Source of the DNA: DASSUW01 sp963774155
Lineage (GTDB): Bacteria > Actinomycetota > Thermoleophilia > Solirubrobacterales > Solirubrobacteraceae
Length of the DNA stretch: 64,000 nt
Assembly (NCBI GenBank): GCA_963774155.1
Contig: CAVZDW010000010.1
Span: 744,001-808,000 of the forward strand
Direction: 5' to 3'
Notes under the pieces: model-generated
What the model was told of the DNA's origin: nothing
Database searches by the model: none
Seen by the model: only the letters and a program-made list of their open reading frames with translations
Shown: piece after piece, positions 1 to 8,386 of the stretch
How the letters are laid out: every line of letters starts with the position of its first letter
Position numbering within the stretch: position 1 is the stretch's first letter
Made by a program: the position numbers and the translations under genes

Positions 1-411
1 CAGTCGGAAGCCCAGGAGGAGCAGCAGCCAGAAGATGCCGAGCACCGCGGCGACGTAGCCGGCAAGCGACACGTCGAGGATCGCGCGATCGCCGGCGATC
101 GGCTCGATCGCCGAGGCGACGAGCGGAACGGCGACGCGACGCTCGTAGAAGCGGGCGTTATAGGCGACCCACTGAGGGTTCCCCGAGCGCTCGGAGTCGA
201 TGGTGCGCAGCTCGGCGCCGAGTGGGCCCTGGAACGCCCGCTGGAGGGCCTCGGGCTGGCTGAGGCCGTCGCGGATCTCATACACGTGCGCCTGGTAGAA
301 CAGCCCGTCGGGTGACCAGCGAGCTGGGCCGCTGAGCGAGTCGCTCGAGGCGAAAAGCGCGGCCAGCGCGAGGGCGACGGCCACGGCGAGACGGACGGCG
401 ACGGTTCGCAT
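1..411 (-). CDS. Membrane protein of unknown function, N-terminal part (cut by window edge)
   Basis: An ATG on the minus strand at 411 opens a frame that stays open to base 1, giving 137 residues of a longer protein. Residues 3-21 form a hydrophobic signal-anchor-like segment. A soluble stretch follows, with the motif SPDGLFYQA near residues 33-41. A second strongly hydrophobic segment starts near residue 113 and is cut by the window edge. The layout (short N-terminal anchor, extracytoplasmic loop, further membrane spans) suggests a polytopic membrane protein, possibly involved in surface sugar metabolism given the neighbours, but no family was recognised. It diverges from the glycosyltransferase at 562. 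Confidence 0.6.
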   Translation of the reverse strand, partial: MRTVAVRLAVAVALALAALFASSDSLSGPARWSPDGLFYQAHVYEIRDGLSQPEALQRAFQGPLGAELRTIDSERSGNPQWVAYNARFYERRVAVPLVASAIEPIAGDRAILDVSLAGYVAAVLGIFWLLLLLGFRL

Positions 412-561
412 GACGCCATCGTGGCGTGGAACTGACGGTGGAACGCCACCCAGAAGGCTAGGCCTGGCCGGCTGCGTTGCGCTAGCTTCGCCCGGTGCAT
501 CATGACCAACGGAACACGCTCTGCAACATACCTTGACCCTACACTTGAGGCTGAGAGTGCG

Positions 562-1449
562 ATGATCGACGTTGTGGTCGTCTCCTACCGCAGCGCGGCG
601 ACCTTGCGCGGCTGTGTCGAGCCGTTGACGGCGATGCCCGGAGTGCACGTCACGGTCGTCGACAACGCCTCCCCGGACGATGCCCTCGCCACCATCGAGG
701 ATCTCGAGTCGGTCCAGGTCGTGCGTGCACCGCGCAACGGCGGATTCGCTTACGGATGCAATCTCGGCGTCGCCCACGGCAGGTCTCAGTACCTGCTCTT
801 CCTCAATCCGGACGCCCGGATCGACTCGGCCTCGCTCGAGGTCCTCGTCGCCGTCCTCCGCGACGACCCGGCCGCCGCGCTCGTCGGCCCGAGGATCCTC
901 GATGACGACGGCTCGCTCGCGTACAGCCTGCGGCGCTTCCCGCGCCTGCGGTCCACGTTCGCGAAGGCCCTCTTCCTGCACCGGCTGCTTCCGCTCGCGC
1001 CATGGACGGACGAGCTGATCCGCGACCCGAAGGCGTACGAGGCGCCCGCGACGGCCGAGTGGGTGTCCGGCGCCTGCATGCTGGTGCGGCGCGACGTCTA
1101 CGAGGCGATCGGCGGCTTCGACGAGGGGATGTTCCTCTATTGCGAGGACACCGATCTCTGCTTGCGCCTCTGGCAGGCCGGCCATACCGTGCGCTACGAG
1201 CCCGGTGCTCTCGTCCGCCACGTCGGCGGTGCGTCCTCCGGGGCGGGCGAGACGCAGGCGATCGCCGCCCGCAGCCGTGTCTACTTCGCCCGCAAGCACC
1301 ACCGCTGGCCGGCGGCGCGACTCGAGGCGATCGGCGTCGCGCTCGACGAGGCGACCCACGCCGCCGCCGCGATCACCCGGCCCGCGAACCGTCGGGGCCA
1401 CCTGGCCGCCTTGCGCGCGGCGCTCGCGCCGGTCGCCGGCGCTCGCTGA
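562..1449 (+). CDS. Glycosyltransferase family 2 (rhamnosyltransferase-like)
   Basis: The protein starts MIDVVVVSYRS, the usual first beta strand of GT-A family 2 enzymes. It continues with VTVVDNASPDD, the DXD-type metal/nucleotide site LFLNPDARID, and the acceptor-side motif GGFDEGMFLYCEDTDLCLR typical of WbbL/RfbN-like rhamnosyltransferases. It probably adds a sugar from an activated nucleotide donor to the lipid-linked polysaccharide unit on the cytoplasmic face. The frame also has an ATG at 502, 13 bases after a TAGCTT hexamer (483-488). I chose 562 because family homology begins there and the 20 extra residues look non-homologous. Its TGA overlaps the next ATG as ATGA at 1449. Confidence 0.85.
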   Translation: MIDVVVVSYRSAATLRGCVEPLTAMPGVHVTVVDNASPDDALATIEDLESVQVVRAPRNGGFAYGCNLGVAHGRSQYLLFLNPDARIDSASLEVLVAVLRDDPAAALVGPRILDDDGSLAYSLRRFPRLRSTFAKALFLHRLLPLAPWTDELIRDPKAYEAPATAEWVSGACMLVRRDVYEAIGGFDEGMFLYCEDTDLCLRLWQAGHTVRYEPGALVRHVGGASSGAGETQAIAARSRVYFARKHHRWPAARLEAIGVALDEATHAAAAITRPANRRGHLAALRAALAPVAGAR

Positions 1450-2609
1450 TGCGCGTCCTCTATTCGTTTCCCACGCGGCTGGGGACGGCGGGGGGCATCG
1501 GCACCACCGCCTATGAGTGCGTTGCGGGCCTGACCGAGCACGGGGTCGACGTGACCGTCGTCTGCAGCAGCTGCGAACGCGCGCTGCCGGACGGCGTGCG
1601 CCTGATCGAGACCCTGCGGCCCGGCGGCGTCAAGGTCCCCTTCCGTCTGCTCGGCTTCGACCGCGCCGTGCAGCTCCACGACCGTCTCGCCGCGGGGACG
1701 CTGCGGCGGCTGCGGGGCTCGATCGACGTCGTCCACACGTGGCCGCTGGGCGCCGAGCGCACGCTGGCGACCGCGAACGAGATCGGCGTGCCCGGGGTGC
1801 TCGAGCGCCCCAACGCCCACACGGCCTTCGCGTTCGACGCCGTCGCCCGCGTCCGCGAGGAGCTCGGCCTCCGGCCCGACGCGTCAGGCCCGCATGCGGT
1901 GCGCCCCGAGCGCCTGGCGCGCGAGCGGCGCGAGTACAACAGCGCTCGGGGGCTTCTGTGCCCTTCCGAGTTCGTGGCCGGCACCTTCCGCGACGCAGGC
2001 GTGCCGGAGGAGCGGCTCCTGCGCCACCGCTACGGCTACGACCCGTCGCGCTTCAACGCCGATGGGCGCGTGGACGACGGCTCGCGCCCCTTCACGGCTG
2101 GCTTCGTCGGGCGCGGCGAGCCTCGCAAGGGCCTCCACACAGCCCTGCGGGCATGGCTCGCCTCCGGCGCGGCCGACGACGGGCGCTTCGTCATCGCCGG
2201 CGCCATCGATCCCGACTACCGCGCCATCCTCGAGCCGCTGCTGGCCCACCCAAGCGTGCACGAGCAGGGGTACGTGAGCGACCCCGCCGCGCTCATGCGT
2301 AGCTTCGACGTGCTCGTCCTGCCGTCGGTCGAGGAGGGCAGCGCGCTCGTGACCTACGAGGCGCGCGCCAGCGGCTGCGTGCTCGTGGTGTCCGATCATG
2401 CGGGCGCGGTCGCCGCCGACGGCGTCGACGCTCTCGTGCATCGCGCCGGCGACGAGACGGCCCTGACAGGCCACCTCCGCCTTACCGCCGAGGACCGCGC
2501 CGAGTTGCACCGCCTGCGCGCCGCCAGCCTGGCTGGCGCCGGCGAGCTCACCTGGTCGGCGGCGGGCCGCGCGCTCGTGGGCGCCTACTCGGCCGCTCTC
2601 GGCTGCTGA
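1449..2609 (+). CDS. Glycosyltransferase family 4
   Basis: This is a GT-B enzyme of 386 residues. The N-terminal Rossmann half opens MRVLYSFPTRLGTAGGIGTT, with the glycine-rich acceptor loop. The C-terminal half carries TAGFVGRGEPRKGLHTAL and the donor-binding motif DVLVLPSVEEGSALVTYEA, matching the E-x7-E pattern of retaining GT4 enzymes. It is translationally coupled to the GT2 gene upstream (ATGA), so the two probably act in sequence on the same repeat unit. Its last 25 bases overlap the 3' end of the convergent Wzy-like gene. Confidence 0.85.
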   Translation: MRVLYSFPTRLGTAGGIGTTAYECVAGLTEHGVDVTVVCSSCERALPDGVRLIETLRPGGVKVPFRLLGFDRAVQLHDRLAAGTLRRLRGSIDVVHTWPLGAERTLATANEIGVPGVLERPNAHTAFAFDAVARVREELGLRPDASGPHAVRPERLARERREYNSARGLLCPSEFVAGTFRDAGVPEERLLRHRYGYDPSRFNADGRVDDGSRPFTAGFVGRGEPRKGLHTALRAWLASGAADDGRFVIAGAIDPDYRAILEPLLAHPSVHEQGYVSDPAALMRSFDVLVLPSVEEGSALVTYEARASGCVLVVSDHAGAVAADGVDALVHRAGDETALTGHLRLTAEDRAELHRLRAASLAGAGELTWSAAGRALVGAYSAALGC

Positions 2610-4090
2610 CCGTCGGGCGACCAGCGCGTCACCACCGCCGCGAAGCCGAGTATCACGAAGGCGAAGAACGTCACCTGGATGAAAGCGAAGGCGTCGAAGG
2701 TCAGCATGCCCACGGCGAACGCGATGATCGAGGCGGCCAGCGAGGTCGCCAGCCAGCGGTCGTTGGGATCGCGCGCGCGTTTCGCCCAGCGGTTGAGTCG
2801 GCGGACGGCACCGACCCACAGCGCGAGCAGGGCCAGGACGCCGACGGCGCCGATCTCCAGCAGGCTGCCGAGCCACTGGTCGTCCAGGATCTGCGACTCG
2901 CTGTGCTTGGACGCGTTGGGGTCGGCCACCGTGGTGCCGAACCCGGTGCCGAAGAACGGCTTCTGCGACCAGCGGTCGAGCGCCGGGCCGAGGTCGGCCA
3001 CGCGGCCAGCGGTGCCGCCCTGGTCATACGACTGCTCCTTGATCACGTAGCTCGGGTTGAGCATCGACTTCATCGTCCCGAGCGTGCCCGGCATGGCGAC
3101 CTGGATCACGACGAGGGCGGGCAAGAGCCAGGGGAGCAGGCGCACAGTCTCGCGCGGGCGGATGCAGAGGAAGCTGACGAGCAGCGCCACGAGCATCGTT
3201 GTGCCGGTGCGCGAACCGGTCGACAGGGCGCCCAGGGTGAGGAAGCCGGCCGCTGCGATCCAAATCAGCTTCTGATACCGCTGGTAGAGGTAGAACGCCA
3301 GCGGCACGAGCATCACCAGCGCGGCGCTGAGCGCGATCGGGTGCTGCGCCGAGCCGCGGGCGCGCACGCCGCTGCCGCGCGCCTGTGCTACGCCCTCGTC
3401 GACGTAGTGCAGGAACGGCATCACGTGGCTATACCAGCCGAAGAAGTTGGTGGATGTCTTCCACTCCACGAGCGAGGCCACGGCCACGACCGCACCGCCG
3501 GAGACCAGCAGCTTGATGATGCGGTCAAGATCGTGCCGTGCGCGGACGATACTCGCGATGAAGTAGACCATCAGCAGGTAGCTGAGGAAGAACGTGAAGT
3601 TCTTGATGACCATCGCGCCGACCGCGTTGACGCGCCCGATGTTCGCGACCATCGAGAGCAGCATCGCCACGAGGAGGGCGACGATGGGCGCCTCGATGCC
3701 GGTCTTGCGCCAGCGCACGGCAGGGTCGGCGGCCAGGGCGCAGAACCAGCAGGCGAACACGAGCGCGATGATGATGCGGTAGGGCTCGAGCTCGATCGGG
3801 AGGCTGCTGCCGACCGTGTAGCGCCGGATCGGGATGAACAGGATGACGACCAGGATCAGCCCGAGCATCGTCTTCCAGGCCAGCAGCGTCTGCTGGTAGG
3901 CGACGATCACCAGGCCGAGGACCACCGCCAGCAGAATCGGCGTGGCCTTGCCGTCGGTACGGGCGCCGGCCAGGAGGAGCGCCAGCGCGAGAGTCAGCGC
4001 GATCCATAGGGCCCACTCCGCGTGTGTTCGGCCGCCGCGCTCCGCCGGTGTTCCTCCCGGCGCCGGGAGCGCGGCGCCGGGGACGCTCAT
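2585..4090 (-). CDS. O-antigen ligase / Wzy polymerase-like membrane protein
   Basis: The 501-residue protein has about ten or more hydrophobic segments, a long periplasmic loop between residues about 340 and 400, and a stretch with GTGFGTTVADPN and HSESQILDDQWLGSLLEIG. That loop pattern (GxGFGT, then a small loop before the last helices) is typical of the Wzy_C/WaaL superfamily, which polymerises or ligates lipid-linked glycans outside the membrane. It overlaps the Wzz-like gene upstream on the same strand by four bases (ATGA). Polymerase and ligase cannot be told apart from sequence alone; pairing with a Wzz-like gene favours polymerase. Confidence 0.8.
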   Translation of the reverse strand: MSVPGAALPAPGGTPAERGGRTHAEWALWIALTLALALLLAGARTDGKATPILLAVVLGLVIVAYQQTLLAWKTMLGLILVVILFIPIRRYTVGSSLPIELEPYRIIIALVFACWFCALAADPAVRWRKTGIEAPIVALLVAMLLSMVANIGRVNAVGAMVIKNFTFFLSYLLMVYFIASIVRARHDLDRIIKLLVSGGAVVAVASLVEWKTSTNFFGWYSHVMPFLHYVDEGVAQARGSGVRARGSAQHPIALSAALVMLVPLAFYLYQRYQKLIWIAAAGFLTLGALSTGSRTGTTMLVALLVSFLCIRPRETVRLLPWLLPALVVIQVAMPGTLGTMKSMLNPSYVIKEQSYDQGGTAGRVADLGPALDRWSQKPFFGTGFGTTVADPNASKHSESQILDDQWLGSLLEIGAVGVLALLALWVGAVRRLNRWAKRARDPNDRWLATSLAASIIAFAVGMLTFDAFAFIQVTFFAFVILGFAAVVTRWSPDGQQPRAAE

Positions 4091-4917
4091 CGCGCTTGCC
4101 TCGGTGAGGCGGCCGTCGGGGTGCTCCAGTCGCTCGTTGCGAACGCTGCGGCAAGATCATTGTCGCGCGCCTTTGCCTCGTCCTCGACGGTCCACTCGTC
4201 GAAGTCATCCATCGGCACCGCGTCACGCCGGTTGCGCAGGTTCTCGAGCAGGTGCGTCACCGCGACGGTCCCGATGATGAAAAGCAGGAAGGCGAGGATC
4301 GACGCCGTGTAGGACGGTCCAGTCGCCAGCACGCCCCGCGACGGCGCCACGAGCGTCGTGATCTGAATACTCTGGGCAGGCGAGATGTCGTTCTTCTCCT
4401 GCCGCTCCTCGAGCAGATCGCGCAGCGCTCGCGCGGCATTGCTGTTGAGCGTCGTCGCGGCCTCCGGGCTCTCGGCGATCGTGTCGAGCTGAATGATCGG
4501 CAGGATCGGCGCGCCGGAGACGCCTGGCAGCGGGCTCGCCACGATCTGCGTCGGCGCGGGGTGCTCTGGGATCCGACCGAGGACCTCGTCCGAGACGAGC
4601 AGCTTGGTGTAGAGGTCCGCCAGGGCCATAAACCGATTCGGGTCGGCGAACTCGAGGCGATCGGGGTCAACCTGCGGCTGCTCGGTCTCGGTGCCGTAGG
4701 GGGGGGCCGTCGGCAGGATCACGCGGCCCTCCGGGAACCCCGCCTGCGTCACGAGCAGCTGGGACTGGCTGGTGTAGGTGGACGCGCCGCGAGGGGTGAG
4801 CCCTGAGGGCGAGATGTTGTAGGACGCGAACACCGCGAAGAAGACGCCGAGCAGCAGCCCGGCCGCGGTGATCCGGCGGAACCGCCAGAGGACGGCAACG
4901 TGGCGGGCAAGGTTCAT
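4087..4917 (-). CDS. Wzz-like chain-length determinant / capsule co-polymerase
   Basis: The 276-residue protein has a membrane segment near residues 17-36 (ITAAGLLLGVFFAVFAS), a long extracytoplasmic region that includes a region of conserved prolines, and a second membrane segment near residues 207-228. This two-helix layout is that of Wzz/polysaccharide co-polymerases. No C-terminal kinase domain follows, only a short acidic tail. The start at 4917 is preferred over an upstream one at 4998: a TAGTCT hexamer (4925-4930) lies 7 bases before the ATG and the family N-terminus begins here. It is coupled to the Wzy-like gene and likely sets polymer length. Confidence 0.75.
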   Translation of the reverse strand: MNLARHVAVLWRFRRITAAGLLLGVFFAVFASYNISPSGLTPRGASTYTSQSQLLVTQAGFPEGRVILPTAPPYGTETEQPQVDPDRLEFADPNRFMALADLYTKLLVSDEVLGRIPEHPAPTQIVASPLPGVSGAPILPIIQLDTIAESPEAATTLNSNAARALRDLLEERQEKNDISPAQSIQITTLVAPSRGVLATGPSYTASILAFLLFIIGTVAVTHLLENLRNRRDAVPMDDFDEWTVEDEAKARDNDLAAAFATSDWSTPTAASPRQAR

Positions 4918-5002
4918 GGGTTCGAGACTAGGCGCTGCTTGCCGGAAGCTCCCTAACCCATCGTTCAGGCGTCGTCGACCGCGCGGACCTACGATCAACG
5001 CC

Positions 5003-6340
5003 GTGGCCCGCGTTCTGCTCCTCGCACGCTTCTTTCCGCCGATCGGCGGCGCCGGCGTGCACCGGACCGTCGGGTCCGTCCGCCACCTGCCCGCCCATGG
5101 CTACGTGCCGGTCGTGCTGACCGGGCCTGGCCAGCAGCGCGGCCGCTGGGACGCGCACGACCCCGAACTCCTGCAGCGGATCCCGGCGGCGACCGCCGTC
5201 CACCGGGTCCAGGGCGTCGAGCCGGCCGGAGGCGCAGGCCTGGCCGGACGGCTGCAGCGCCTGCTCCCGGCGCCGGAGCCGTGGGTGAAATGGTGGATCA
5301 ACGAGACCGTCGCTCTCGGCCGACGCGTCGGCGCCGACGCCGACGTCATCCTCTGCTCCTGCGCGCCGTACGAGACGGCGCTGGCGGGGGCTCGACTCGC
5401 CGCCGAGCTCGGCAAGCCCTGGGTTGCCGACCTCGAGGACCCCTGGGCGCTCGATGAGATGCGCGTGCACCCCACCGGCCTTCATCGGGCTCTCGACTTG
5501 CGGGAGATGCGCCGGGCGCTTGCCTCAGCCTCGGCCATCGTCATGGCCGCTCCCGAGGCCGCAGTCCGTGTCCGGGAGATGATGCCCGAGTTGGCCGACC
5601 GGGTCGTGACGGGCATCCCGATCGGCTTCGAGCGCGACGACTTCCGGATCCCCGCGGAGGCACGCGACGATGACGTGTTCCGGATCGTCCACACGGGGTC
5701 GATGCACACGGATTTCGGCATGAACCTGCGGCGGACGCGCGCCCGCAGGCGCCTGCTGGGCGGCACGTTCCCCGGCCTCGACGTCCTCCCCCGCTCGCAC
5801 GTCTTCCTTGTCGAGGCGATCGCGGCGCTCGAGGCGGCCGATCCCCGCCTGCGGGAGCGGATCGAACTGCACCTCGCGGGAGGGCTGACCGATGGCGACC
5901 GGGTGGTCGCTGCGCGGCACGACTTCGTCCGCAGGCCGGGTCTGCTCCCGCATCGCGAGACGGTGGCCCTGATGCGCTCGGCCGACCTGCTCTTCCTGCC
6001 CATGCACGATCTCCCGGTAGGCACGCGTGCGGGCCTGATCCCGTACAAGACCTTCGAGTACCTGGCCGCCGAGCGGCCGATCCTCGCCGCGGTCCCCGAC
6101 GGGGACGTGCGCGACATGCTGGCCCCGCTGCGCGATGTGTCGCTCGTCAGGCCCGCCGACGTCGAAGGGATGGTCGCGGCGCTGCGCGCCGCCGTGGCTC
6201 GCGGGCGTGTAGCCCAGGCGGACCGGATCGATTCGCCTGCCCTGCGCGCCCTCGAACGTCGCGAGTGCGTGGCTCAGATCGCATCCGTTTTGGACGGCGT
6301 TCTCGCCGGCTCGCGGCCGGCCACGTCCGTCGCCGTCTGA
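5003..6340 (+). CDS. Glycosyltransferase family 4-like
   Basis: A GTG at 5003 gives 445 residues beginning VARVLLLARFFPPIGGAGVH, the typical N-terminal strand plus glycine loop of GT4 enzymes. The second domain has FRIVHTGSMH, a predicted donor site around LPMHDLPVGTRAGLIPYKTFEYLAA, and a C-terminal helix. This is a cytoplasmic GT-B transferase of the polysaccharide locus. TACGAT at 4990-4995 ends 7 bases before the GTG and no Shine-Dalgarno sequence is present, so a leaderless message is likely. An in-frame ATG at 4868 would add 45 low-complexity residues and was not used. Confidence 0.8.
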   Translation: MARVLLLARFFPPIGGAGVHRTVGSVRHLPAHGYVPVVLTGPGQQRGRWDAHDPELLQRIPAATAVHRVQGVEPAGGAGLAGRLQRLLPAPEPWVKWWINETVALGRRVGADADVILCSCAPYETALAGARLAAELGKPWVADLEDPWALDEMRVHPTGLHRALDLREMRRALASASAIVMAAPEAAVRVREMMPELADRVVTGIPIGFERDDFRIPAEARDDDVFRIVHTGSMHTDFGMNLRRTRARRRLLGGTFPGLDVLPRSHVFLVEAIAALEAADPRLRERIELHLAGGLTDGDRVVAARHDFVRRPGLLPHRETVALMRSADLLFLPMHDLPVGTRAGLIPYKTFEYLAAERPILAAVPDGDVRDMLAPLRDVSLVRPADVEGMVAALRAAVARGRVAQADRIDSPALRALERRECVAQIASVLDGVLAGSRPATSVAV

Positions 6341-6369
6341 ACGGCACAGGCGCTAGCATCCTCCGCTGC

Positions 6370-7197
6370 GTGCTGGACCTCGTCAAGATCAGGGGCCGGC
6401 GAGCGGTGGACATGGTGCGCGCCGGCGGGAGACCGGGGCTGCGCCGGGAGCTCCTCGCCATGGACTACGTGCTGCCCCTGCGGCGCCGCCGTGGAGGATC
6501 CGGCCCGCTCGCGCTCAAGACGCGCAGCCGCCGCGCAGAGGGGACCCTCTACTTCGGGCGCGAGAGCTTCCCGGTCGACCGCGTCGCCTACTTCGGGATC
6601 TTTCTCGAAGGCTGGTACCGGACCCGCTACGAGGGTGCCGTGGTGATCGATCTCGGAGCGCACAAGGGCTACTACGGGGCCTTCGCGCTGCACGAGGGGG
6701 CCGCGGAAGTCCGCTCCTACGAGCCCGAGGCCACCAACTTCGCTGCGCTGCAACGGGCCGCTTCCACGTTCGGGGAGCGCTGGAAGGTCAACAACGCCGC
6801 CGTGAGCGCCGAGGCCGGCGAGGTGATGCTCCACGTCAACGTCGAGTCCGCCGGCCATTCGATCGTCCAGGAGCAGACGGCCGACGACAAGCGGCCGACG
6901 CTGCGGTCGGAGCCGGTCACCGTCGCCGCCATGCGCGACGTGCTGGCCGACGCCTCCGGCGAAGCCGGCCGCCGGGTGATCGTGAAAATCGACACCGAGG
7001 GCGCGGAGTGCGACATCGTGCTGGGCACCGATGTGGACCTCTGGCGCCGGGTCGATCACGTGTTCCTCGAGGTGCACGACTTCGCGCCGTGCACCACCGA
7101 CGCGATCGTCGATCACCTGAAGGCGTCCGGCCTGCGGGTCGTCCTGCGCGAGGCCGACGCCCAGGCCGAGGCGGACCTCGTCGCGCTCAGCCGCTGA
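6370..7197 (+). CDS. FkbM-family SAM-dependent methyltransferase
   Basis: The protein of about 275 residues has the SAM-binding motif VVIDLGAHKGYYGAFAL, then VRSYEPEATNFAAL (acidic end of strand 2) and VIVKIDTEGAECDIVLG, the KID-EG-E signature of FkbM O-methyltransferases. Such enzymes methylate sugar hydroxyls in polysaccharides and natural products; a role in decorating the exported glycan is inferred from the neighbours. The GTG at 6370 follows TAGCAT (6354-6359) by 10 bases, with no Shine-Dalgarno sequence. It overlaps the convergent gene at 7187 by 11 bases. A second FkbM gene lies at 25912. Confidence 0.85.
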   Translation: MLDLVKIRGRRAVDMVRAGGRPGLRRELLAMDYVLPLRRRRGGSGPLALKTRSRRAEGTLYFGRESFPVDRVAYFGIFLEGWYRTRYEGAVVIDLGAHKGYYGAFALHEGAAEVRSYEPEATNFAALQRAASTFGERWKVNNAAVSAEAGEVMLHVNVESAGHSIVQEQTADDKRPTLRSEPVTVAAMRDVLADASGEAGRRVIVKIDTEGAECDIVLGTDVDLWRRVDHVFLEVHDFAPCTTDAIVDHLKASGLRVVLREADAQAEADLVALSR

Positions 7198-8218
7198 CGC
7201 GGCGGCGGTAGCGGCGGCGCGGGAGGCCGCGGGCCAGGCGCAGCGCCTGCCGCACCGCGCGCCAGCGCCGGGGCGCCGGGTCGGTGAGCGGCTCACGCTG
7301 GCTCAACCAGGCATGCACGTCCGGATGCGAGGGCTCGAGCCGCCCCAGGCAGGTCTCCCAGAACTCCGGGTTCATCGCGTCGTGGTAGTGCAGGATGCGG
7401 GCCTCGGCGAGCCGCTCGGGCACGTCGAACTCCGGTAGGAAGCTCGCCATCGGGAAGTTGTGCGAGAGGTCGAGCTGCCGCCACCGCAGCCCGGCCTTGT
7501 GCGCTGAGAGCCCGAGGCAGACCTGGTCGAGGTAGTTCTCGGCCTTGTGCTGGAACCCGAAGCCCTGATCCAGCACCTGGGTGCACATGTCGAGGTAGTA
7601 CTGCGAGAAGCCGATGCCGCGGCGGTAGGCGAACACGCCGGCCTGGAAGTACAGCCTGATGCGCTGGTGGTCCATCTGCGTCTCAACCCACGGCAGCGCC
7701 TCGACATCGAGCTCGAGCAGGCCGCACAGGCGGCGCCAGTCGGCCTCGTGAGGGCTGCCCTCGCCGGTGGTGCCGACGACTCCGTCGTCGATCGTCCCCG
7801 CCACGAAGTCAAGGTCTGGCGGCAGGAGCAGCTCGCTCGGCTCGCCCATGAAGAGCAGGTCCGAGTCCGCCCAGCAGATGATCGACGCCTCGGTCAGCTC
7901 CTCGGCGGCGGCCAGGGCGATCGGCGTGTTGAGGTAGTGGTACCAGGCGTAGCGGGGATGGGAGCGCAGGCGCTCGTGCCGCACTCCAAGCTCGCGGAAG
8001 CGGCGTCGGGTGGTCGCCGAGAGGGGCGGCCCGAAGCGCGGGCTGATGGCCAGGATCTCGCTGTCCGCCAGCGCGCCGCCGAAGCGGCGGAGGCTGTCGG
8101 CCAGGCGCACGGTCTGTGCCTCGAGCGGGCCTGACTCCACGCAGGCGACGAAGCAGACGGAGGGTTCGCCGGTCACCGCGGGAGCGGCGGGCCGGTTGGA
8201 CGAGAGGTCAAGGGCCAT
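7187..8218 (-). CDS. Putative GT-A-fold glycosyltransferase of unknown specificity
   Basis: About 343 residues. After a short N-terminus the protein reads SVCFVACVESGPLEAQTVRL, then an aspartate-rich site ASIICWADSDLLFMGEPSEL that resembles the DXD metal site of GT-A enzymes, and ILHYHDAMNPEFW near the C-terminus, like the terminal metal-binding histidine of several GT-A families. No named family was recognised. ATG 8218 is chosen because TACGTT (8226-8231 on the opposite strand) lies 7 bases before it; an in-frame GTG at 8224 is the alternative. Its context implies a role in the polysaccharide pathway. Confidence 0.6.
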   Translation of the reverse strand: MALDLSSNRPAAPAVTGEPSVCFVACVESGPLEAQTVRLADSLRRFGGALADSEILAISPRFGPPLSATTRRRFRELGVRHERLRSHPRYAWYHYLNTPIALAAAEELTEASIICWADSDLLFMGEPSELLLPPDLDFVAGTIDDGVVGTTGEGSPHEADWRRLCGLLELDVEALPWVETQMDHQRIRLYFQAGVFAYRRGIGFSQYYLDMCTQVLDQGFGFQHKAENYLDQVCLGLSAHKAGLRWRQLDLSHNFPMASFLPEFDVPERLAEARILHYHDAMNPEFWETCLGRLEPSHPDVHAWLSQREPLTDPAPRRWRAVRQALRLARGLPRRRYRRRVSG

Positions 8219-8274
8219 GGCCACGAACGTACACGCGGGAGGCGGGGGGGAGCCTGGCCGACAGTCCAGGCTGT

Positions 8275-8386
8275 TAGCCTTTGCCGCCGCCGCGGCGGGG
8301 CGGCCCTGACGAAACCGCGCTCAAGGGGACAGAGCCGGTGTCGATAGCGGGTATGGAGGCTCGCGCCGACTCACGAGAGGAATCCC
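8275..8386 (+). promoter_or_regulatory. Conserved structured leader A upstream of the beta-helix gene
   Basis: This leader resembles the one at 14287-14403. Shared blocks are TAGCCT at the 5' end (possible -10), a GCCGC/GCGGC hairpin followed by GGGCGG, a second hairpin GCGGG-TATGGAGG-CTCGC (8347-8364), and CGAGAGGA as Shine-Dalgarno sequence just before the GTG. In the second hairpin the fourth pair is G-T here and A-T in leader B, so pairing is kept although the base changed. The class is unknown; an RNA-level control element is inferred. Confidence 0.5.

Noticed and set aside
502..561. ATG 502 as start of the first glycosyltransferase
   Set aside because: It adds 20 residues with no family similarity, and its -10-like hexamer is 13 bases away, more than in the other leaderless cases. 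It remains possible.
8275..8386. Leader A as a c-di-AMP (ydaO) or c-di-GMP-I riboswitch
   Set aside because: TACGGAGG in leader B recalls part of the c-di-AMP class, but the downstream GGGGUGAAUC-type segment is missing. The conserved GEMM core (AGGGCAAA and ACGCAAAGCC) is also absent. I therefore leave the class open.
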